The position numbers and the translations under genes are program-made. DNA of 14,409 bases. Source: Firmicutes bacterium UBA5010. GTDB lineage: Bacteria; Bacillota; Clostridia; Tissierellales; Sedimentibacteraceae. The DNA lies in assembly GCA_002396645.1 (NCBI GenBank), contig DGYI01000021.1, positions 14,651 through 29,059 on the forward strand, in the 5' to 3' direction. Positions 6,915-13,534 of this stretch are shown here, one piece after another; the first letter of the stretch is position 1, and every line of letters begins with the position of its first letter. The notes beneath the pieces were generated by a model, which saw only the letters and a list, made by a program, of their open reading frames with translations, did no database searches and was not told where the DNA came from.

Positions 6915-8678
6915 TCACCTTTCATACCATTTAGCTTGAGATTGCAATAAATGATAATACTTTCCCTTTAAATTAATAAGCTCCTCATTTGTACCTTCTT
7001 CTGATATTCTTCCTTTTTCCATTACAATAATTTTATCTGCAATTTTAGCTGAGCCTAATCTGTGAGTAACAAAAATACATGTTTTGTCACTGCTCAATTC
7101 CTTGAAAGTATTAAACACATTGACTTCCTCAATAGGGTCAATAGCAGCTGTAGGCTCATCCAAAACGATTAAATCATGTCTGCGGTATAAGCCTCTTGAA
7201 ATTGCTATACGCTGCCATTCACCGCCCGAAAGCTCTTGTCCGCCGAACTCTCTTGATAAAATTGTTTCATTATTGATTTTCAAGTCATCAAAGCTTAAAT
7301 TTATCTTTGATGAGGCACTTTCGATTGAGTCTTTTGATGAAATATCACTTATTCTTATATTATCCTCAGCAGATAATTTATATTTAACAAAATCCTGAAA
7401 CACTGCACTTATATCTGTGAATTTATGCTGATTTGAATATTTTGAGATATCCTCAGAGCCGTATTCTGCAATTCCTTGTGATGGCTCATATAATCCCGTA
7501 ATTATTTTTGCCAATGTGCTTTTTCCGGATCCATTCTCCCCTACAATCGCTAATGATGTCCCATTTTTTATAGTCAGATTGATATTTGATAAGGCATTTT
7601 CCTTGGCATTTGGATACTTAAAAGATATATCCTTTAAAATAATATCACATTCCTTGGATAAATTCTCCTCTTTTTTTAATTCTTTTTCCTCATTTAAAAA
7701 TCTGACAAGAAAGGATGTAGTTGAAATTCCTCCAAAAGCTTCGCCTATATTCCCAACTAAATTCCTTAGCATAGAGCTTATTTTCTCTATCGAATAAAAA
7801 ACAGCTGCAAATTGACCTATCGAAATAGAGGCATTATATAAATAATATACTAATAAAGCTAATATAAAAACATACCCTAAAGTATTTACAGTCCTCATAA
7901 TTACAGCAATCTTTAAAAGCTTGTTTTTAAGCTTGATAAATGCTTCACTGAATTTTTTGTTGGATTCTGTAAATTTATCATAAAAATAATCAAATGACTC
8001 GTTGAGCAGTGTTTCTTTAAAATTTTCTTTTGAAACTATACAGCTTTCAAAGTATTCTGTCATTCTTCTTACATTGGCAATATTATTTTCAAAATTATAA
8101 TTATTGCTTATATTAATCAGTTCAGAGAAAAGCACAGGAATAAATATTAATATCATTGAAAATACAAGCATTGGCTTTATAGAAAACAGATATAATGATG
8201 TTATCAACATAAACGGTATGTATAAAAACAATATTTGAACAATAATACGTATTCCGTTGGGCGCTTCTTCATTTCCTATGCTTGCTCTTTTAAACTTATC
8301 AAAACTTTCTGCATTCTCATAGTCGATTAAATTCAATTTGCTTATACGATTATGATAAAGAGAATACATATATCCGTTCCCGCGTCTCCAGAAATACCCT
8401 TGTGCCAGATACTCCAGCCATTCAGCCACTGGATTGAGCATTAAAACGGACAATATCAACAATATAGGAATAATCATAACATTGTAATCAGCTCCGCCGG
8501 CAATTTTTACCGTATTTGAAAACAATAACTCGAGGCTTATTATTTCAAAATATCTCAGAACACTAAACAGAATAGATGCAAAAACAAGTGCCAAAAATGT
8601 AAGCGGACTTGCAAGCCACGTATATTTAATTAATTTTAGAAAAACCTTTGTATTTGACATTCTTTTTACTTTATTCAT
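6915..8678 (-). CDS. ABC exporter half-transporter (permease-ATPase fusion), second of a pair
   Basis: A 587-residue protein with an N-terminal transmembrane domain (hydrophobic segments near residues 25-45, 66-84, 147-185 and 258-300) and a C-terminal ATPase domain. Walker A is GENGSGKST (380-388), the Q-loop is at Q428 in FQDFVKYKLS, the signature is LSGGE (483-487), Walker B ends LDE with catalytic E508, and the switch histidine is H539. The Q-loop pattern Q-D-F-x-K-Y and LSGGEWQR are what I recall from lantibiotic/bacteriocin exporters such as NisT and SpaT. There is no peptidase C39 domain. The start overlaps the end of the upstream half-transporter by 8 nt, so the two are translationally coupled and probably form a heterodimer. 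Both ATP sites keep the catalytic glutamate, unlike many heterodimers with one degenerate site. Substrate unknown. Confidence 0.92.
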   Translation of the reverse strand: MNKVKRMSNTKVFLKLIKYTWLASPLTFLALVFASILFSVLRYFEIISLELLFSNTVKIAGGADYNVMIIPILLILSVLMLNPVAEWLEYLAQGYFWRRGNGYMYSLYHNRISKLNLIDYENAESFDKFKRASIGNEEAPNGIRIIVQILFLYIPFMLITSLYLFSIKPMLVFSMILIFIPVLFSELINISNNYNFENNIANVRRMTEYFESCIVSKENFKETLLNESFDYFYDKFTESNKKFSEAFIKLKNKLLKIAVIMRTVNTLGYVFILALLVYYLYNASISIGQFAAVFYSIEKISSMLRNLVGNIGEAFGGISTTSFLVRFLNEEKELKKEENLSKECDIILKDISFKYPNAKENALSNINLTIKNGTSLAIVGENGSGKSTLAKIITGLYEPSQGIAEYGSEDISKYSNQHKFTDISAVFQDFVKYKLSAEDNIRISDISSKDSIESASSKINLSFDDLKINNETILSREFGGQELSGGEWQRIAISRGLYRRHDLIVLDEPTAAIDPIEEVNVFNTFKELSSDKTCIFVTHRLGSAKIADKIIVMEKGRISEEGTNEELINLKGKYYHLLQSQAKWYER

Positions 8679-10446
8679 AATATAGCTCTCTTTGCGTATT
8701 AAATAATTTTGCGTATATATAATCTTTTTTCATTAAATCTTCATGGGAGCCCTGCTCGGCAATTTTTCCCGAATCAAGCACTATTATTTCATCGGATATC
8801 TTCGTTGAGCCTAGCCTGTGACTGATCATCAACAGGGTTTTATCCTTAGCTATTTTTGAAAAATTACTGTAAATTCTGCTTTCGGCAGTAGGGCTCAAGC
8901 TTGATGTCGGTTCATCCAAAATAACAAACGGAGAATCCTTATAAAGAGCGCGAGCTATAGCAATTCTTTGCCACTGTCCTCCTGAAATATCTACTCCCTC
9001 ATTATATATCTTCCCTAAATAGCTGTTTTCTTTATCAGGCAAATCACAAATCAAGTCTGACAGCTCCATTTTATCTGCAAGCTGACTTATATCCGCATCA
9101 TTATCGCCAAAGACAATATTATCTCTGAGAGTTACGTAGTATTTGGCATAATCCTGAGAAACAACCGAGAAGATATTTCTAAGCTGAGCAAAAGTATAGC
9201 ACTTTATATCTTTGCCGTTAATTAAAATTTCACCCTCAAAATCTCTGTACAGCCCAATCAATATTTTTATTAAGGTTGATTTGCCCGCACCGTTCAAACC
9301 GACTAAAGAATATGATTTGCCTTTTTCAAGATATAAGTTTATGCCCTTGATTACATATTCTTTAGAATTTTTATATTTAAAGTATAAATTTTTGATATCC
9401 AGACTTTCAAAGCTTAAGCTTTCAGACTTTTTATCAAACACTTCTGTATTCTCTTCTAATTCCAAGAATATCTTAAAATCCCTGACATATTCAATGTGTG
9501 AAGAAAATTCAAAGAAAAGCTCTGAGAGCTGAACTGATATTAGCTTTGTCAAATTTATCATGCTGCCGACTATAGCTGTAAATAATCCGACGCTCAACAG
9601 CTGATTATGTACTTGCTTTGATAATACGACAATTATTATAATAGTAAAAATATTTATAACTATATTGCATAATTTAATTTTAATTGTTTCACGCGCTATT
9701 GTCTTTGTATTAAAATTAGATCTGTAAAGATGTGAATTTTTAAATCTTTTATTAAGCTCAGTTGAGTAATTGAACATTGTTCTTTCAGCACTTGCTTCTC
9801 TGTTTGACAAAGTCTCTGACAGATAATTCATTTGTCTTGTCAGAAATACAACTTTTTTCTCAGACTCATAGATTGCTCTTCCGCCTTTAAATGTCAAAAA
9901 AAGTATAGGAATTACAGCAAAAATAAAAATTATAACCAATGTATGGTTGTATTTATATAAAGCATACATTATACCCGTTACCTGTATAAATATTGTTATA
10001 ATGTAATTGCTTGATTTGAGAATTTTAATGAATTTATTTTCTATATTTTTAGTAACTCTTAATAATAAATCCTGCGTCTGTGTTAATTCAAACAATAAAT
10101 AATCAACAGAAAATTGCTTTTTCATAACAGCCGGCTTTAACTTATTTCTTAGTGTATTTTCAAATAATTGATAAAAGTATAATTTTAATTCCTGGCTAAT
10201 CTGCGTGTAAAAATACCCAAGACCTATAAATACAGCATTTTTCATCATTGTATAGTGTTGTGGATTCTCTGAAACCAAACTTATTGCAGAATCAATAAAA
10301 TTCGCAACAATCATTATCATCAGAGGCACTAGCAGACCATCTGCAACTGTTAAAGCAAAGGTCAATATAAAAAGCAAGGGTGAATATCCGGCGCACATCT
10401 TAATGACAGTGAGAATGGATATCTTTTTTGCGTTTAAATTTAACAT
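8671..10446 (-). CDS. ABC exporter half-transporter (permease-ATPase fusion), first of a pair
   Basis: A 591-residue protein with a six-helix type membrane domain (hydrophobic stretches near 22-50, 68-82, 145-185 and 258-300) followed by an ATPase domain. Walker A is GLNGAGKST (383-391), the Q-loop glutamine is Q431 in SQDYAKYYVT, the signature is ISGGQ (487-491), Walker B ends LDE with E512, and the switch histidine is H543. AAGG lies 8 nt before the ATG at 10446. The family exports peptides, lipids or drugs; the QDY/QDF Q-loop shared with its partner points to the lantibiotic-exporter branch, but no precursor peptide, modification enzyme or immunity gene is visible in the window. It is the first gene of the unit; the second half-transporter starts inside its last codons, and an rRNA methyltransferase follows. 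Confidence 0.92.
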   Translation of the reverse strand: MLNLNAKKISILTVIKMCAGYSPLLFILTFALTVADGLLVPLMIMIVANFIDSAISLVSENPQHYTMMKNAVFIGLGYFYTQISQELKLYFYQLFENTLRNKLKPAVMKKQFSVDYLLFELTQTQDLLLRVTKNIENKFIKILKSSNYIITIFIQVTGIMYALYKYNHTLVIIFIFAVIPILFLTFKGGRAIYESEKKVVFLTRQMNYLSETLSNREASAERTMFNYSTELNKRFKNSHLYRSNFNTKTIARETIKIKLCNIVINIFTIIIIVVLSKQVHNQLLSVGLFTAIVGSMINLTKLISVQLSELFFEFSSHIEYVRDFKIFLELEENTEVFDKKSESLSFESLDIKNLYFKYKNSKEYVIKGINLYLEKGKSYSLVGLNGAGKSTLIKILIGLYRDFEGEILINGKDIKCYTFAQLRNIFSVVSQDYAKYYVTLRDNIVFGDNDADISQLADKMELSDLICDLPDKENSYLGKIYNEGVDISGGQWQRIAIARALYKDSPFVILDEPTSSLSPTAESRIYSNFSKIAKDKTLLMISHRLGSTKISDEIIVLDSGKIAEQGSHEDLMKKDYIYAKLFNTQRELYYE

Positions 10447-10487
10447 GGTTTTTACCTTCCCGCTTATGTTTTATCTTCTATTCTAGC

Positions 10488-10535
10488 ATTATAGCGTATA
10501 TATCAAAATTATATTTAAGTAAATTCATTATAGCA
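10488..10535 (-). promoter_or_regulatory. Possible promoter region of the ABC exporter operon
   Basis: Minus strand: the motif GCTATAATG occurs twice, with TATAAT hexamers at 10527-10532 and 10488-10493. The upstream copy has an extended -10 (TGCTATAAT). Neither has a good -35 at 16-18 bp. Both lie 40-85 nt before the start codon, which is a sensible place for a promoter, but the choice between them is uncertain. Confidence 0.38.
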
Positions 10536-10600
10536 AGATAAATCTTTATTCTGTGTTGATTTTTACATCAGAAATTATATTGAGCCCGTTCTGTGCACTA

Positions 10601-10632
10601 AAAAAAGAATTTCAAAATTGAAATTCCTTTTT
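10601..10632 (-). terminator. Rho-independent terminator of the XRE regulator gene
   Basis: A 9-bp perfect stem (10607-10615 with 10618-10626) with a very short loop, followed on the minus strand by six T (10606-10601). A run of A precedes the stem, so it may work in both directions. It lies about 40 nt after the stop codon of the XRE gene. The stem is A/T-rich, so it may be a modest terminator. Confidence 0.65.
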
Positions 10633-10672
10633 GCTTCGCATGTAATTATTTGTACAAAGTTCTCTTTTATTC

Positions 10673-10873
10673 TCAGTCAAATATAAATATATCTTCTATA
10701 GAAACATTTAATGCTTTTGAGACATCAACAGCCAATTTTATAGATGGATTATATTTTCCGGACTCTAAACGCTGAATAGTCTCTCTGCGGACATTTACTA
10801 TTTTAGCAAGCTCTTCTTGCGTAAGATTTGCCATCTGTCTGTATTTTTTTAAATTACACTTAAATTCTACCAT
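10673..10873 (-). CDS. Small XRE-family helix-turn-helix regulator
   Basis: A 66-residue protein that is essentially one Cro/CI-type helix-turn-helix domain: KKYRQMANLTQEELAKIVNV is the first part, RRETIQRLESGKYNPSIKLA holds the recognition helix and the conserved GKYNPS turn, and it ends with LNVSIEDIFIF. Such minimal repressors often control themselves or an adjacent membrane protein gene. Here the gene stands alone, with its own promoter upstream and a terminator downstream, between eam and the ABC exporter unit. I chose ATG 10873; an in-frame TTG at 10882 would collide with the weak AGGA ribosome site that lies 9 nt before the ATG. Which promoter it binds is unknown; the ABC exporter promoter region immediately downstream is one candidate. 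Confidence 0.9.
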   Translation of the reverse strand: MVEFKCNLKKYRQMANLTQEELAKIVNVRRETIQRLESGKYNPSIKLAVDVSKALNVSIEDIFIFD

Positions 10874-10930
10874 ATTAATCAATCCTATCGTAATAATAAA
10901 TTAAAATTGAATTAAGCAGCAAAGAAAAAG

Positions 10931-10959
10931 CAAATATCAAATTTATTTATATATGTCAA
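10931..10959 (-). promoter_or_regulatory. Likely promoter of the XRE regulator gene
   Basis: Minus strand: a consensus -35 TTGACA (10954-10959) followed after 17 bp by TATTTG (10931-10936), which is a poor -10 but is preceded by TGA, giving an extended -10 form. The start codon lies about 58 nt downstream of the -10. Confidence 0.45.
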
Positions 10960-11027
10960 TGGTTTAAACAGAAACTTAACGTAACTTTTATAATACCTAA
11001 TTGATGAGTGAAAATTTAGTAGAGTTT

Positions 11028-11110
11028 ATTGCTTCGATATGCTTTTATTGTGAATTTAAAGTATATCGAAGTAATAGCACTTACTAAGCTTCAAATAATT
11101 CCGTGCTATT
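11028..11110. repeat. Two adjacent imperfect/perfect inverted repeats downstream of eam
   Basis: The first hairpin pairs 11028-11040 with 11063-11075: 13 bp with a single G-T, core CTTCGATAT. The second pairs AATAGCAC (11073-11080) with GTGCTATT (11103-11110), 8 bp perfect. Both enclose loops of 22 nt and they share three bases, so only one can form fully. Neither is followed by a T-run on either strand, so a simple terminator is unlikely. They could be 3' UTR structures, a small RNA or operator sites. Nothing else is seen in 10960-11147. Confidence 0.55.
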
Positions 11111-11147
11111 GCTACAATAACTTCCTATTTATAATCCACATTAATAC

Positions 11148-12407
11148 TTATTCCTCTAAAAATTCTCGGATATCTTTTGTTTGATGATCTTCGTATTTAA
11201 TAATATTTCCTTCCCATGTTCTGAATTTAATATAACCGGGACCTCTTGAAATAATATAATTAGGATATACAGGAGTTTTTCCCTGTCCTTTGGGAGCGTT
11301 TATTATAAACGTCGGAATAGCCATACCCGATGTGTAGCCGCGCAAGTATTCCATAATCTCGATTCCATCTTCAATAGAAGTGTTAAAATGAGCCGTTCCT
11401 TGAACGTGCTTTGCGTGAAATATATAATAAGGTCTGACTCTGCATTTTAATAATTCATGATTCAAAACTCTCATAATATACTTGTCATTATTAATTCCAT
11501 TCAGCAATACTGCTTGATTTCCAAGAACAATCCCTGAATTTGCTAACTTTTCACAGGCATTTTTTGCAGTTTGAGTAATTTCCATCGGATGATTAAAATG
11601 AGTATTAATATAAATGGGATGATATTTTTTTAACATGGAACACAATTTATCTGTAATTCGTTGTGGCATGGTGACTAAAGTTCTGCTGCCCAAACGAATA
11701 TAATCGACGTGAGGTATATCTTTTAATTGTTTTATAATCCACTCAAGATTATTATCAGAAATGCACAGAGCATCTCCTCCTGTAATCAGAACATCTCTGA
11801 TTTCTTCATTTTCCTTGATATAATCGATAGATTCTTGCAAAAGTTTCCTTGATACAGGTAAATCCTGTTCTCCGATATTTCTCCTTCTTTGACAATGCCT
11901 GCAATACATGGCACATTCATTGGTTACATTGATAATAAGACGGTCAGGATAACGCCTTGTTATACAGCCCGCAGGATTGGTAAATTCTTCTCCCATGGGA
12001 TCTAAATCCTCACAGGTATCTTCCAGTTCTTTATAAGTCGGAATTGATAATAATCGAACCGGGTCATATTTATCATCCGGATTAATCAAGCTCAGATAGT
12101 ATGGCGAAATCGCCCATCTAAATTTTTTCCCGACATCATCTATGCGTACTTTTTCTTCTTCACTCAGATTTATAATCTTACTTAAAGTTTCCACATCAGT
12201 AATACGATGTTTTAGCTGCCACTTATAATCATTCCAATTTTCTTCTGTAGCATTAAATATCTCTAATATTCTGTTCTTTCTTTTTATTAATTCTTCTTCA
12301 TTTTCCATCCCCTTGGGAATCCCTTTTCTAGCCTCCAAAAAATCTTCAATTCTGCTCTTCAATTTTTCTGCACGCTGTATTGATACTTGTCTTTTTTTCT
12401 CTTTCAT
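11148..12407 (-). CDS. eam: Glutamate 2,3-aminomutase (radical SAM, PLP-dependent)
   Basis: A 419-residue enzyme of the lysine 2,3-aminomutase family, which moves an amino group from C2 to C3 using S-adenosylmethionine, a 4Fe-4S cluster and pyridoxal phosphate. The cluster cysteines are C165, C169 and C172 in CAMYCRHC, the glycine-rich TGGDAL follows, and the PLP lysine is K377 in GQGKTPV. In lysine-specific KamA two aspartates (D293, D330) hold the substrate side-chain amine. Here the equivalent positions are Lys (K333, in FHAKHVQG) and Asn (N370, in FIINAPKG), the pair I recall for the Clostridioides glutamate enzyme at nearly the same numbering. Beta-glutamate, the expected product, is a known compatible solute. 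I chose ATG 12407 because AAGGAGG lies 6-7 nt upstream; the frame stays open to 12527, but that stretch holds the operator palindromes. It appears monocistronic. Confidence 0.87.
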   Translation of the reverse strand: MKEKKRQVSIQRAEKLKSRIEDFLEARKGIPKGMENEEELIKRKNRILEIFNATEENWNDYKWQLKHRITDVETLSKIINLSEEEKVRIDDVGKKFRWAISPYYLSLINPDDKYDPVRLLSIPTYKELEDTCEDLDPMGEEFTNPAGCITRRYPDRLIINVTNECAMYCRHCQRRRNIGEQDLPVSRKLLQESIDYIKENEEIRDVLITGGDALCISDNNLEWIIKQLKDIPHVDYIRLGSRTLVTMPQRITDKLCSMLKKYHPIYINTHFNHPMEITQTAKNACEKLANSGIVLGNQAVLLNGINNDKYIMRVLNHELLKCRVRPYYIFHAKHVQGTAHFNTSIEDGIEIMEYLRGYTSGMAIPTFIINAPKGQGKTPVYPNYIISRGPGYIKFRTWEGNIIKYEDHQTKDIREFLEE

Positions 12408-12438
12408 ACAAATCCTCCTTATAGCATTTTGATCTACC

Positions 12439-12530
12439 ATTATGCCACAATTTAGACTACAAGCGTATAGGATGTGCCTATACATTGTATAGAAAATTTC
12501 TATACATTGAAAATATTGAAGTGGCATAAT
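12439..12530 (-). promoter_or_regulatory. Nested palindromic control region upstream of eam
   Basis: Two palindromes GTATAG-N7-CTATAC lie at 12465-12483 and 12487-12505, with centres 22 bp apart, about two turns of helix. The right-hand one is a perfect 19-bp palindrome. They are flanked by a perfect 10-bp inverted repeat, ATTATGCCAC (12439-12448) and GTGGCATAAT (12521-12530), whose centre (12484.5) nearly coincides with that of the pair (12485). Each outer arm, read outwards, contains TGGCATAAT, which has extended -10 form, 32 nt from the eam start on the minus strand. A different promoter, TTTTCA-N16-TATACA, would overlap the right-hand operator. This looks like cooperative binding of a dimeric regulator. 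Confidence 0.6.
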
Positions 12531-12940
12531 AAATAGAAATGAAAAATCGTTTTCCGATCTTTCTATAAGGTAAAGTATTTTTCACCTTTTTCCCTTGCAA
12601 AAAACAAGGTCTGAAAACTTTCGTATCTCTACGAAATAATAACCGATTAAGTATATTTTAATCTCTTATATGGAATGATTAGATAATCTGCTCTTTTTGA
12701 ACTAAACAACAGATACACAACTTAGTTGGTAATAAGAAAAAGTTAGATATTTCCTAAAGGAAACTCTTTAATTATATCAAAAAAATTATAACTATGCAAG
12801 CTTTCTGATGAAAAAAACTCCATTTTTACACATCTTTTTAATTTATCAATAACATTATTAAAAAACAGCACCAAAATTTTATATCTCAGTACTGTTGTTA
12901 TTATTAGATTTAATTGCAACTCTTTTATTAATAATATCAA
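12531..12940. other. Gene-free interval with clustered hairpins between ridA-like gene and eam
   Basis: No open frame here has both a good start and a ribosome site. The right half (12741-12940) is plain A/T-rich sequence. The left half holds a run of hairpins: 12541-12563 (9 bp, one mismatch), 12567-12588 (AAGGT/ACCTT with a bulge, followed on the plus strand by T's), 12593-12608 (CCTTG/CAAGG), 12619-12636 (TTTCGTA/TACGAAA, loop TCTC), and the short palindrome CAACTTAGTTG (12718-12728). The cluster could be a small RNA on the plus strand reading out of the symmetrical eam control region, or the 3' end of the upstream minus-strand transcript. A TTTCC/GGAAA hairpin at 12749-12762 is also present. 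Confidence 0.4.
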
Positions 12941-13306
12941 TTAGCCTTTAAATGCTATGGCATCAAGCTGAAACAGAAGTCCTTCTTCTCCTCCGAGATG
13001 AGCAAATTCTGTTTGTATTGATTTTCTGGCAGGATATTTTCCGTTAAATCTTTCCTTTATTACTTTTTCCAATACAGGTATATTCCAGATATCTCTGAAC
13101 AAGCAATCAATTTTTACTACTGATTCCAAAGTTAAACTGATAGACTCTAATCGTTTGTTCAATTGTTCAAATGCTCCATTAATTTGTTTCTCTATTGATT
13201 GCCCTGTATTTCCTACACAATAATTTATAAAAACAAAGTCACCTGCCTCAACAATTCCTGAGTGTGCCCACTCTTCATTTACATCTGTTCTTATAATTTC
13301 TCTCAT
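12941..13306 (-). CDS. RidA/YjgF/UK114-family protein
   Basis: A 121-residue cytoplasmic protein of the Rid family, small trimeric proteins whose best known member hydrolyses reactive enamine/imine intermediates formed by PLP enzymes. The family pattern is clear: GDFVFINYCVGNTG early, VVKIDCLFRD in the middle, and the signature YPARKS (R94) with LLFQLDAIAF at the end. R94 matches the substrate-binding arginine of RidA (Arg105 in E. coli). At the position of the conserved glutamate of the EIEAIA motif there is a glutamine (Q113), so it belongs to a Rid subgroup that may lack the classical deaminase activity. GGAGGAG lies 9 nt before the ATG. It has its own promoter and no close operon partner; the next gene, eam, is itself PLP-dependent, although more than 500 nt away. 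Confidence 0.9.
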   Translation of the reverse strand: MREIIRTDVNEEWAHSGIVEAGDFVFINYCVGNTGQSIEKQINGAFEQLNKRLESISLTLESVVKIDCLFRDIWNIPVLEKVIKERFNGKYPARKSIQTEFAHLGGEEGLLFQLDAIAFKG

Positions 13307-13369
13307 ATAAATTTTCTCCTCCGCATTTTACTGATAGCAGATATTTGCCAATTATCAGCTTTGTTTGAT

Positions 13370-13407
13370 ATTATATCATAAAAACAACAAGAGAACAAAT
13401 GTTTGTT
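13370..13407 (-). promoter_or_regulatory. Promoter of the RidA-like gene with palindrome over the -35
   Basis: Minus strand: TTGTTC (13393-13398), 17 bp, then TATAAT (13370-13375) preceded by TGA, an extended -10. An inverted repeat AACAAA-N2-TTTGTT (13394-13407) covers the -35 region and could be an operator. The start codon is about 64 nt downstream of the -10. Confidence 0.55.
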
Positions 13408-13483
13408 TGCCTTTTTTAAAGGTGAACTACGTTCACTCTATGGAAGAATCGTTCCGTTGGGAAAGAGAACTTTTCTATGTGAT

Positions 13484-13519
13484 AAAAAAGCTGCCCTGCT
13501 TTTTTATCAGCAAGACAGC
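13484..13519 (-). terminator. Rho-independent terminator of the surface-protein gene
   Basis: On the minus strand a 10-bp stem (13510-13519 with 13490-13499, two G-T pairs, ends GCTG/CAGC) is followed directly by six T (13489-13484). An overlapping 11-bp perfect palindrome (13481-13491 with 13498-13508) can form instead. It begins 16 nt after the stop codon of the gene at 13535. Confidence 0.85.
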
Positions 13520-13534
13520 CTTATTATTTAAATC

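Noticed and set aside
6701..6925. A 74-codon open frame spanning the leader and the start of the AviRa-like gene
   Set aside because: It has no ribosome site, starts within the last codons of the ABC gene, overlaps the methylase start by about 94 bp in another frame, and its product resembles nothing I know.
12408..12527. 40-residue N-terminal extension of the aminomutase
   Set aside because: The extension reads through the operator palindromes and has no ribosome site, whereas ATG 12407 has AAGGAGG at good spacing and gives the expected family length.
12743..12940. A 65-codon frame just after the RidA-like gene
   Set aside because: It needs a TTG start touching the previous stop codon. The inner ATG at 12823 has no ribosome site, and composition is that of plain A/T-rich spacer.
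13422..13436. Hairpin GTGAAC-N3-GTTCAC between the RidA promoter and the surface-protein terminator
   Set aside because: It is only a 6-bp stem with no T-run and no gene downstream that it would obviously control; too little to call a feature.
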